Shown: piece by piece, positions 15,293 through 23,302 of the stretch
Layout: each line of letters opens with the position of its first letter
Position numbering within the stretch: position 1 is the stretch's first letter
Assembly: GCF_016807185.1 (NCBI RefSeq)
Contig: NZ_JAEVYN010000002.1
Span: forward strand, 124,001 to 188,000
Reading direction: 5' to 3'
Origin: Leptolyngbya sp. Cla-17
Lineage (GTDB): Bacteria > Cyanobacteriota > Cyanobacteriia > Leptolyngbyales > Leptolyngbyaceae
DNA: 64,000 bases
Position numbers and translations under genes: made by a program
The notes under the pieces: model-generated
What the model saw: only the letters and a program-made list of their open reading frames with translations
Database searches by the model: none
What the model was told of the DNA's origin: nothing

Positions 15293-16597
15293 ATGACAAG
15301 CGCTGAGTTTGATGCCATTTTTGAGGAGCTGACCCCACGCCAACGCAAGGTGTTGCAGGGGTTTTTAACGGGAGCAACGGATGAAGCGATTGCCACAACA
15401 TTGACGGTGGAGACGGCGACGATTCGGCGGCACCTAGCCAATATTTGCAAAGATTTTGGGCTTCACAACACCTGTGGCGAGCACTACTCGTATCGTGAAG
15501 ACTTGCGATCGCTCTTTGAGCTACACCACCCGGAACTGGTCAAACCGGGAATTGGCTATGAGGCACGATCTCTAGAATTTCCAGGGAGTCCTCTGGCTGC
15601 CGATTCGACCTGCTACCTTAATCGCCAGCCGATTGAAGATACCTGCATTCGTGAACTCCATAAACCGGGTGCGCTGATTCGGATTCGTGCTCCGCAGCGA
15701 ATGGGCAAAACCTCTCTGCTTAACCGCTTGCTCGCCAGTGCCCAAGCCGCAAACTTGCGCGCGATTCGGATCGATTTGCGCCAAGCTGGAGCATCATTCC
15801 TCACCGATTTAGATACCTTTTTGCACTGGTTTTGTATGGTTGTCAGCCACAAGCTTGGAGTGCCCTTGCAGCTAGAGGAACTGTGGGACTGCGATCGCCT
15901 CGGCAGTATGGTTAGTTGCACCGCCTATTTTCAGGCATATTTGCTAGAAGTCATCGCCAGTAGTGGTTTGCTATTGGGCTTAGATGAAGTGGATTGGTTA
16001 TTTCAGTTTCCCACCGTGGCGCAGGGCTTTTTTTCCTTGTTGCGTAGTTGGCATGAGGAAGCCAAAAATCTGGAGATTTGGCAGACTCTGCGGCTGGTGG
16101 TGGTGCATTCCACCGAAGTCTACATTCCGCTAAACATCCACCAATCGCCGTTTAATGTAGGTTTGCCGATCCGCCTCTCCGAGTGGACACTAGAGCAGGT
16201 GCAGCAGTTGGTGCAGCGCTATGGTGTCGTCAGTCTGAATAGCCGCGATCTCCTATCCTTGGTGCAGTTGGTCGGTGGGCATCCCTACTTGATTCAATTG
16301 GCTCTGTATCACCTACAAACCGGGATGATTCTGCCAGATTTACTCGCCACTGCTGCCACCCAAACCGGTATTTACAGCAGCTATCTGCGCCAATTGTTTC
16401 ATACGATTCATCCCTATCCCGAATTAGCTGCCGCTCTGCAACAGGCGATCGCGGCTGGCACGGCAGGAACCCCACTCAAACCCACCCTCGCCTACCGCCT
16501 CGAAAGTCTCGGACTGATCACCCTACAAGGAAATACTGCGGCTCTGCGCTGTGACCTCTATCGCCGCTATTTCCAAGCCTTTTCATCTTCTGTTTAA
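15293..16597 (+). CDS. AAA-like (AAA_35 type) ATPase with N-terminal vMAP-type HTH
   Basis: 434 residues. Residues 1-65 form a winged-helix-like domain (TPRQRKVLQGFLTG, IRRHLANICKDFGL) of the kind seen at the N-terminus of vWA-MoxR-associated proteins. A P-loop ATPase follows: Walker A PQRMGKTSLL near residue 142 and Walker B LLLGLDEVDWL near 225, with the closing GGHPYLIQLALYHL motif of the AAA-like STAND group. No effector domain is recognisable. It lies 39 bp upstream of a second, larger ATPase of the same fold, so the two are probably co-transcribed. Proteins of this group are proposed NTP-dependent switches in conflict and signalling systems; the function here is inferred. Confidence 0.82.
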   Translation: MTSAEFDAIFEELTPRQRKVLQGFLTGATDEAIATTLTVETATIRRHLANICKDFGLHNTCGEHYSYREDLRSLFELHHPELVKPGIGYEARSLEFPGSPLAADSTCYLNRQPIEDTCIRELHKPGALIRIRAPQRMGKTSLLNRLLASAQAANLRAIRIDLRQAGASFLTDLDTFLHWFCMVVSHKLGVPLQLEELWDCDRLGSMVSCTAYFQAYLLEVIASSGLLLGLDEVDWLFQFPTVAQGFFSLLRSWHEEAKNLEIWQTLRLVVVHSTEVYIPLNIHQSPFNVGLPIRLSEWTLEQVQQLVQRYGVVSLNSRDLLSLVQLVGGHPYLIQLALYHLQTGMILPDLLATAATQTGIYSSYLRQLFHTIHPYPELAAALQQAIAAGTAGTPLKPTLAYRLESLGLITLQGNTAALRCDLYRRYFQAFSSSV

Positions 16598-16636
16598 TCC
16601 CCCCTCTTAATCCCCATCAACATTTGGATACGTTCT

Positions 16637-19600
16637 ATGACAACACTTGATTCCTCCAATTACGAGTACCAAGTGGGTGGCAGCCTCAGCATCCATGCGT
16701 CTAGCTATATCCATCGCCAAGCCGATCTCGACCTATACGCCGCCCTCCAAGCTGGACACTTTTGCTATGTGTTCAATTCGCGGCAAATGGGCAAATCCAG
16801 CTTGCGAGTGCAAACCATGCATCGCCTCAAACAAGCTGGAGTGGCTTGTATCGCCATTGATATGACCCGCATCGGCAGCGAACACCTAACCCCACAGCAA
16901 TGGTACGAACAGGTAATTTCAGAATTGTGGCGGGCTGCCAGTTTACCCGGTAAAGTCAATTTGAAAACCTGGCTGCAAGACCATCCAGAACTGTCACTGG
17001 TGCCGCTTTTAGCCCAATTTATTGAAGACATTTTACTGCCCCAATTTTCTCACTCTCAAATCATCATTTTCATCGACGAAATTGATACCGTGCTCAGCAT
17101 TCGCTTCCCCATCAATGACTTTTTTGCCTTTATCCGCGCCTGCTACAACCAACGGGTGGATCATCCCCAATATCAACGGCTGACCTTTTGCTTACTCGGT
17201 GTCGCCACACCCGCAGACTTGATGCAGGATAAAACCCGGACTCCCTTTAACATTGGTCAGGCGATCGCCTTGCATGGCTTCACACCTCCAGAATCGGCAT
17301 CCCTTGCTCAAGGACTGATCGGCAGCGTCCCCAATCCTGAGCAAACCTTGCAAGAAATCCTCTACTGGACGGGTGGACAGCCCTTTTTGACTCAGAAACT
17401 CTGTCAGATGGTCGTAGCAAACGGCACTAAACCTCAAAACACAAACCCCAAATCCCACATCGCTGACTTGGTGTCTGCTCACCTGATCACCGCTTGGGAG
17501 TACTATGATGAGCCAGAGCATTTGCGGACAATCCGCGATCGCCTCCTGCGTGACGAAAAATCTGCCAGTCAACTCCTGGGACTCTATGCCGAGATTCTAA
17601 ACCAAGGTGACATTCCCGTGGATGAGGGCGACGGGCAAATGGAACTGCGCCTGACAGGTTTAGTGGTGAAACAGGGCGATCGCTTGCAGGTGTATAACCC
17701 CATTTATGCCGCAGTCTTCAACGCGGCATGGGTGCAAAAAAACCTTTACAGTTTGCGTCCCTACGCCGATAGCTTTCGGGCATGGACGGAATCGGATTGC
17801 CGAGATGAATCTCGCTTGCTGCGCGGACAGGCGCTAGAAGAAGCCCTAACCTGGGCATCTACTCGCAACTTGAGCAATCTGGATGTGGAGTTTTTGCGAG
17901 AAAGCCAAGCCGTTGAAAACCGAGAAACGAAGCAAGCTAACGCCATTCTTGCCATAGCTAACCGCACAGCAAAACAGCGATTGCAAATTGGCACGGTGGG
18001 TTTAGGATTGGCTCTGGCAGCAGCAGCGGGGATTGGGATCTGGTCCAATCAGACGATTCACTCTGCCAGAATCATGACACGCCTGGAACAGAATAGCCGC
18101 AATGCAGTGGATCGTTTTAACACTGATCAAACGGATGCCCTCATCCGCGCCCTACGCAATGCCTCCAATCTGAAACAATTTGCCAAGCAGGAAAGGACTC
18201 AAAAATATCCAACTTCTAGTCCGATTTTGGCACTCCAAAAGATCGTCGATACCATTCAACTAAGAGACATTTCTTCTCGATCAATGCCACAATTGCTATC
18301 CAATTCCAAAGGCTATCGAGTCTTCAGCTTACGTGGAGATCAGCACGAAAACCAAATCCTCGAAATGTTCGATTTTGCCAGTGGTGCAAAGCTGGCAAGT
18401 ATTCACACAGGCGAGTTCTTATCATGGGCGCTCAGCCCAGATGATCAGTGGATTGCGACAATCGGTGGGGACTGCACAACCCGTCTGTGGAATCTACAGA
18501 ATCAACCTGTTATGACCTTTAAAGGACATCAAGGGCACCTTCGGGGCGTTCAATTTAGCCCTGATGGCAGTTCTCTTGTGACTTTGGAACTTGGCGATAT
18601 TGGGCTAGAACAACCCAGTTCAGAAAAATGTAGAAGTCAGGGCAATAGTCAAGTCGCAAGGCTAATTGATCGACAAGGCAAACAACATGCTGAGTTCAAA
18701 TATCTGGTCAACGAAAATGATGCGATTCAGTTTAATCCAACGGGCGATCGCCTATTAACCCTTGAATCCCAAGCCAATAACAGTCAAATCCAACTCTGGA
18801 CTCTACAGGGGAAATCGATCCTGAGACTGAAGCCGACACAAAAAGATGGAACGTTTACGACGACCCGATTTAGCCCCAATGGTAAATGGATTGCAGCAGT
18901 TGAAATGAAAGAGGAGATTGCTAGGCTGCGCCTGTGGGATCTGCAAGGCAAAGAACTCGCGAATTTTCCCACCTTTCAGAAAGGATTATCACGCTTCAGT
19001 CGAGCGAAAAGCATCCAGTTCAGCCCGAATGGACAACTGATGGCAACGGGCAGTACGGATGGTAGGGTGCGTTTGTGGAACTCCCAGGGAAAACTGATTC
19101 GAACGTTCAAAGCCTATGCTGGGACGATTAACAATCTCGCTTTTAGCCCCAATGGAACGCAACTTGCCATTGCTGGGCAACTCGCCTCTGACAACATTAG
19201 CAGCAATATTGGTGCTCACATTTGGGATTTGCAAGGCAACCGATTACAGCCAATTCGGACTCAAGATGGCAGATTTAGCCCCGATGGGACGAAGATTGTA
19301 GGTGAAAGATCGATTGAATATCTTCATAATCCGCATGGGAAGCCTTTAGGTCAAGATCGAGGACAAATCCAAGCTTTGCAATTCAGCCCGACCGGACAAC
19401 ATCTCCTTGCTTATACTGAAGCTAGTGGCAAGGTGCAGGTGTGGGATCGACAGGGCAACCGTATCGCTGAGATCAATCCTGGCTTTTCATCGAGTGTTCA
19501 GTATGATGTTCCGGTTCGCTTTAATGCCAAGGGAGATCGTATCCTCACGCTAGTTCTCCCAGAGCATAATTATCACAATCACTACGGAGTGCGCGTTTGG

Positions 19601-20581
19601 AATTTGCAGGGCAAGCAGGTTGCTTTTCTAGAACGGGCTGAGTGGCCTAAACCTCAGAAACTACCCAGCGACTACTGGGTGTCTCGTTACATTGCTCCAC
19701 CCAAAAAATCTCTCACTTCAAAACAACTAGAAAACTTCTATCAAACCTCTATCCCATCCGTGCGGATTTGGCAGCTAGATGGCAAACCCATCGCCACTTT
19801 TAATCCCTATACAAGAACTCTAGGAGAGGATAGAACTCCGACTCAAGAATCTGAATTAATTTGGATTAGCCCACGGGGTAACTATATTCTAACCTCGGGT
19901 TTATATGGATCTACTTTATGGACCAACCAAGGGCAAAAGATTGCCTACTACAAAGACTTGCACTTCCTGTGGAACGACATGTTCTCTCCACCTCCAAGAG
20001 CTGTCTACTTTAGCCAGGATGAACAGCGGTTGATTATTATCCATCGCGACCCAAGAGATAGTAACAAGTGGTCATTTAGCCAACAAGATTTGCAAGGCAA
20101 CCCAATTGGCACAGAGATTTCGCTAAAACAGTTTGTCCCCAACCCAGAAGATTGCTTGGTTTCGGAATGCATGGGGACTGATGGAGCGATGCAGTACAAT
20201 CCTCAAACTAACTATTTCTGGCAAGAAGGTAATCCGGCAGTGTTCTGGAATTTCGATGGTCAACCTGTTGCTACGGTTGGATCATCCAATCACCACCCTC
20301 TCTCGAAGATATCTGAGTCGGTGCAGTTTAGCGATCGCGGCGATCGCATTGCAACGTCGGATAAGGACGGAAAAGTCGGAGTCTGGGATAATTACGGGAA
20401 CCAACTGGGTGAATATGAAGGCTACGCCATGGCGCTGAGTCCTGATGGCAAGCAGATTGTGGTGGCTCAAACCGACAATATTCCCCGGATCTGGCGAGTC
20501 GATGATTTAGATGGGGTAATTCAACGCGGCTGCGATTGGCTGCTGGAGAAGATCGACATGTGTTCAATCAAACCAAAGTAG
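16637..20581 (+). CDS. AAA-like (AAA_35 type) STAND ATPase with membrane helix and WD40 repeats
   Basis: 1314 residues. The N-terminal ATPase (about 20-400) has Walker A SRQMGKSSLRV near residue 52, Walker B IIIFIDEIDTVL near 143 and GGQPFLTQKLC near 250. A hydrophobic helix (about 448-468, LQIGTVGLGLALAAAAGIGIW) suggests membrane anchoring. The rest is a long array of WD40-like blades recognised by repeated FSPDG/FSPNG and LWN/LWDLQGK motifs, more than ten and probably enough for two propellers. WD40 arrays in STAND proteins sense ligands or act as scaffolds. The pairing with the upstream HTH-ATPase suggests a two-component NTP-driven switch. Confidence 0.85.
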   Translation: MTTLDSSNYEYQVGGSLSIHASSYIHRQADLDLYAALQAGHFCYVFNSRQMGKSSLRVQTMHRLKQAGVACIAIDMTRIGSEHLTPQQWYEQVISELWRAASLPGKVNLKTWLQDHPELSLVPLLAQFIEDILLPQFSHSQIIIFIDEIDTVLSIRFPINDFFAFIRACYNQRVDHPQYQRLTFCLLGVATPADLMQDKTRTPFNIGQAIALHGFTPPESASLAQGLIGSVPNPEQTLQEILYWTGGQPFLTQKLCQMVVANGTKPQNTNPKSHIADLVSAHLITAWEYYDEPEHLRTIRDRLLRDEKSASQLLGLYAEILNQGDIPVDEGDGQMELRLTGLVVKQGDRLQVYNPIYAAVFNAAWVQKNLYSLRPYADSFRAWTESDCRDESRLLRGQALEEALTWASTRNLSNLDVEFLRESQAVENRETKQANAILAIANRTAKQRLQIGTVGLGLALAAAAGIGIWSNQTIHSARIMTRLEQNSRNAVDRFNTDQTDALIRALRNASNLKQFAKQERTQKYPTSSPILALQKIVDTIQLRDISSRSMPQLLSNSKGYRVFSLRGDQHENQILEMFDFASGAKLASIHTGEFLSWALSPDDQWIATIGGDCTTRLWNLQNQPVMTFKGHQGHLRGVQFSPDGSSLVTLELGDIGLEQPSSEKCRSQGNSQVARLIDRQGKQHAEFKYLVNENDAIQFNPTGDRLLTLESQANNSQIQLWTLQGKSILRLKPTQKDGTFTTTRFSPNGKWIAAVEMKEEIARLRLWDLQGKELANFPTFQKGLSRFSRAKSIQFSPNGQLMATGSTDGRVRLWNSQGKLIRTFKAYAGTINNLAFSPNGTQLAIAGQLASDNISSNIGAHIWDLQGNRLQPIRTQDGRFSPDGTKIVGERSIEYLHNPHGKPLGQDRGQIQALQFSPTGQHLLAYTEASGKVQVWDRQGNRIAEINPGFSSSVQYDVPVRFNAKGDRILTLVLPEHNYHNHYGVRVWNLQGKQVAFLERAEWPKPQKLPSDYWVSRYIAPPKKSLTSKQLENFYQTSIPSVRIWQLDGKPIATFNPYTRTLGEDRTPTQESELIWISPRGNYILTSGLYGSTLWTNQGQKIAYYKDLHFLWNDMFSPPPRAVYFSQDEQRLIIIHRDPRDSNKWSFSQQDLQGNPIGTEISLKQFVPNPEDCLVSECMGTDGAMQYNPQTNYFWQEGNPAVFWNFDGQPVATVGSSNHHPLSKISESVQFSDRGDRIATSDKDGKVGVWDNYGNQLGEYEGYAMALSPDGKQIVVAQTDNIPRIWRVDDLDGVIQRGCDWLLEKIDMCSIKPK

Positions 20582-20834
20582 GGGATGTTCTAGCCCTTTT
20601 CGGCGGTTCTAAATTCAGGTATGAATTCCTAAATTTGCCCTCACCCTAGCCCTCTCCTAACGGGCGAAGGGACAAGAGTTCTAGCTTCCTTTCCCGTGGG
20701 GAGTAGATCGAAGGGCGTGCTAACAGGATTGGGGATGTAGCTCGCTTCCCAAAGAGGAGGATACGAGCTTCTATAATTCTCTAGCGACAATGAAATAACC
20801 CTGGAGAGTCAGAGGGTGGAGGGGTGAGGAGGAA
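20582..20834. other. Intergenic stretch with the right direct repeat
   Basis: Contains degenerate intergenic palindromic repeat sequence (CCCTCACCCTAGCCCTCTCC, then GAAGGGACAAGAG) of the type common in cyanobacteria, followed by the right copy of the direct repeat at 20752-20800. No gene is seen. Confidence 0.5.
20752..20800. repeat. Right direct repeat flanking the AAA/WD40 gene pair
   Basis: Copy of the left repeat (15034-15085) with an identical 22-bp core, GAGGATACGAGC then TTCTATAATT. It lies 170 bp beyond the stop of the WD40 gene and just before the convergent ABC permease gene. Confidence 0.75.
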
Positions 20835-21458
20835 TTACCGTTTCATCGTTAGCCGTCGTTCTAAGAAGCCGATGCCGTAGTCGGCTGCCAGGGCGATCGC
20901 TGCTGCCGGAACGGCTCCTGCCAAAATTAGTTGGTTGTTGACCACGGCGATACCGCGAAAAATGAACACACCCAAACCACCCGCCCCGATCGCCGCTGCA
21001 ATGGTGGCAATGCCCACGGCAATCACCACAGCGACCCGCACGCCTGCCAAAATTACGCCCAACGCCAGCGGCAGTTCCACACGAGATAGCAGTTGCCAAT
21101 CGGTCATACCCATGCCCCGTCCGGCTTCTCGCACTGCCGGATCGACATTCATGATGCCTGTGTAGGTATTGCGGATGATGGGCAAGAAAGAGTAAACCGT
21201 CAGCGCAATAATGGCCGGAACTGCGCCAATGCCGACCAAGGGAATCAACAAGCCAAACAGCGCCAAACTAGGAATCGTTTGCAGAATGTTGGCGATCGCG
21301 AGTACAGGCTGACGCAATGCTTTTTTGCGGGTGATCAAAACACCGAGGGGAATGCTGATGAGAATCGAGATCGCAACGGCAATGCCCACCAATAAGAGGT
21401 GTTCGCCCGTGCGCTGCACAATCTCGGAGCCATAGCGAATTAGAAAAAAATCTTGCAT
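20835..21458 (-). CDS. ABC transporter permease, OpuBB/YehW osmolyte type
   Basis: 207 residues with five or six hydrophobic helices and the permease EAA-loop region (DPAVREAGRGMGMTDWQLLSRVELPLALGVILAGVR). This is the short permease type of glycine betaine/carnitine/choline importers (OpuB/OpuC). It follows the ATPase gene with only a 3-bp gap and is clearly in the same operon. The solute-binding protein and, often, a second permease usually complete such operons. Neither is present here, so substrate and direction stay open. Confidence 0.88.
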   Translation of the reverse strand: MQDFFLIRYGSEIVQRTGEHLLLVGIAVAISILISIPLGVLITRKKALRQPVLAIANILQTIPSLALFGLLIPLVGIGAVPAIIALTVYSFLPIIRNTYTGIMNVDPAVREAGRGMGMTDWQLLSRVELPLALGVILAGVRVAVVIAVGIATIAAAIGAGGLGVFIFRGIAVVNNQLILAGAVPAAAIALAADYGIGFLERRLTMKR

Positions 21459-21461
21459 GGG

Positions 21462-22274
21462 TTAAGCTCCCACTACAAATTCAGGAACCGATCGCAGCGT
21501 GTTGAGAAAGGTTTGGGCTTCGGGATGGGGCGATCGCGCAAAGGCTTCGGGGGTGGCTAGTTCCACCAACCGTCCATTTTCTAGCAAGCCGATCCGCGAT
21601 GCCAAAATGAAGGCTTCTTGAATGTCGTGGGTGACGAAGACCACGGTTTTGTTGAGATCCTGCTGCAATCGGCGAAACTCCTGTTGCAGTTCCATACGAG
21701 TGATCGGATCGAGCGCTCCAAATGGCTCATCCATTAGCAAAATAGGCGGGTCAGCAGCCAGCGATCGCGCCACGCCAACCCGCTGCCGCTGTCCACCCGA
21801 CAGTTGATGGGGGTATCGACTGGCAAACTCAGCCGGATCGAGTCCTACCTTGTGCAACAACTCATGCGCGCGTGCTTTTACCCGCTGTGTTTTCTCGCCT
21901 TGCAGCGTCGGCACCACGCCCACATTTTGCTCAATCGTCAAATGTGGAAACAAGCCTGTCTCTTGAATCACATAGCCAATTTGCCGCCGCAGTTGAATTT
22001 CATCCCAATCAGTGGTCGCTTTTCCTTTAACCAGCACTTGTCCAGAAGTCGGCGTAATTAAGCGATTAATCAGCTTCATGGTAGTGGTTTTGCCAGAGCC
22101 GCTGCGCCCTAAAAGCACCAAAAATTCGCCTGTTTGAATCGTAAAGCTCAAATTGGACAGGAGCAATCGCCCATTCGCCTCAACTTCAACCTGATGAAAC
22201 TGCACAATCGGCTCGGCTGCTGCCGCTATGTGGCTTTTCTGATCCCACTCCATGCCTGCCTCCATTCCACACAA
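21462..22274 (-). CDS. ABC transporter ATP-binding protein, OpuCA/ProV type
   Basis: 270 residues with Walker A GRSGSGKTT, signature LSGGQRQRVGVARSLA, Walker B ILLMDEPFGALD and the switch His in VFVTHD. The QETGLFPHLTIEQNV segment is typical of osmolyte importers. There are several possible ATGs in the first nine codons. The C-terminal CBS domains found in many OpuCA proteins are absent, so osmotic gating by CBS is not expected. It pairs with the permease directly downstream. Confidence 0.9.
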   Translation of the reverse strand: MCGMEAGMEWDQKSHIAAAAEPIVQFHQVEVEANGRLLLSNLSFTIQTGEFLVLLGRSGSGKTTTMKLINRLITPTSGQVLVKGKATTDWDEIQLRRQIGYVIQETGLFPHLTIEQNVGVVPTLQGEKTQRVKARAHELLHKVGLDPAEFASRYPHQLSGGQRQRVGVARSLAADPPILLMDEPFGALDPITRMELQQEFRRLQQDLNKTVVFVTHDIQEAFILASRIGLLENGRLVELATPEAFARSPHPEAQTFLNTLRSVPEFVVGA

Positions 22275-22394
22275 GCTTCAATGTCTCTTAACCCTACCAT
22301 TTGACAAATCTTTATCCCTAAACCCTAAAGATACGGTTTGGGGAGGTTGCAAATGACACTTACTGTTCTACGGATTGCGCCTCAATCAGAATAT

Positions 22395-22408
22395 AGTACA
22401 CTTGTACT
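22395..22408. promoter_or_regulatory. Candidate LexA (SOS) box
   Basis: AGTACACTTGTACT has perfect 6-bp palindromic arms (AGTACA/TGTACT) around CT. It fits the published cyanobacterial LexA consensus RGTACNNNDGTWCB at every position. It lies 51 bp upstream of the ATG at 22459, a place where a repressor could block transcription of the three-gene cluster. Binding is inferred from sequence only. Confidence 0.55.
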
Positions 22409-22458
22409 GAATCGGAGTTTATTTACTCGTGTGTGCCCAACTGATGGAGGCAAGAACC

Positions 22459-22842
22459 ATGAATCGCGATCATCGTAGCGGTGTGAAATATATGCTGGCT
22501 GGCGGCTCTATTCTCGCCGCTCTAGGCTTATTGGTAGACTCGCAAGGGCTTTTACCCAAGATGGCTGGTGGCAAGGATATTTGTCAGCAAGTGATTCAAG
22601 AAAAGGCAGTGCTGTCTCGTGACCAGCTAACTCAAGTTTTGAGTGTACCAGAACGTGCGAATAAGCAAGCCATTCGACAAGTGATGAAGTTGCCCTATTG
22701 TCGCCTTTCAACAATTCAACCACGAGCAGGCATGACCGCAGAGCGAGAAGCTTATCCTCTCGCTTTTGATCCAAAAACATGGTTGATTGTTTTGTATGAG
22801 GGAGATGAATATGCCGGATATTCCTTCAGCTTCCGGCGTTAG
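22459..22842 (+). CDS. Hypothetical protein with N-terminal membrane segment
   Basis: 127 residues if read from ATG 22459 (MNRDHRSGVKYMLAGG), chosen over the upstream GTG because GGAGG lies 9 bases before it. A hydrophobic stretch YMLAGGSILAALGLLV (about 11-26) suggests a signal anchor. The rest is soluble with two cysteines (DICQQV and LPYCRL) that could pair in the periplasm. I do not recognise the family. It is the first gene behind the LexA-like palindrome, and its end overlaps the start of the next gene by 32 bases. Confidence 0.72.
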   Translation: MNRDHRSGVKYMLAGGSILAALGLLVDSQGLLPKMAGGKDICQQVIQEKAVLSRDQLTQVLSVPERANKQAIRQVMKLPYCRLSTIQPRAGMTAEREAYPLAFDPKTWLIVLYEGDEYAGYSFSFRR

Positions 22843-23302
22843 GCGATCGCGAATTAGGTTCGCCAAAGGAATAGGATTGGCGCTAGCGCTAGTGGTGTTG
22901 AATGCCTGCGATCGCACAGAGAACCCCAACGAAACGATCAACCTCAAGATCTATCAAAACTGGCAGCTACAACCGGGTGATAAAATTGCGGGCTTTCCGG
23001 TGGTCTCTGGTTTAGGAGATGTTTCTATTGAGCTAAACGGTAAATCTGTTTATGCCCCGTATGATGGGCAAGCCCAAAAAGATCAGCGCAACTGCTTAAT
23101 TTTTTCTAGCCCCAGTGTGCCTGCTTATCTATTTCGATTGTGCGGCATTTCCAACCCGCGACTGGGTAGCTCCAATCAGGGAGACTCCCTGGGATCAGGA
23201 GACGTTCTCCATTTTGCGACGCTGCGAAAACAACCGGATGGCACTTGGGCGATCGTTGAACCCAGCAAACCTATGATTGAACGCATCTTGACGAAATCAT
23301 GA
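22811..23302 (+). CDS. Hypothetical lipoprotein
   Basis: Read from ATG 22811 (MPDIPSASGVRRSRIRF), which has GGGAGATG just before it. The lipobox LVVLNAC, followed by a cysteine at about residue 34, marks export and lipidation. The mature part contains a compact beta-like sequence (GDKIAGFPVVSGLGDVSIELNGKS) and two cysteines that may form a disulfide. The family is unknown. It overlaps the previous gene by 32 bp and the next by 4 bp (ATGA), so the three genes are translated as a unit. Confidence 0.75.
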   Translation: MPDIPSASGVRRSRIRFAKGIGLALALVVLNACDRTENPNETINLKIYQNWQLQPGDKIAGFPVVSGLGDVSIELNGKSVYAPYDGQAQKDQRNCLIFSSPSVPAYLFRLCGISNPRLGSSNQGDSLGSGDVLHFATLRKQPDGTWAIVEPSKPMIERILTKS

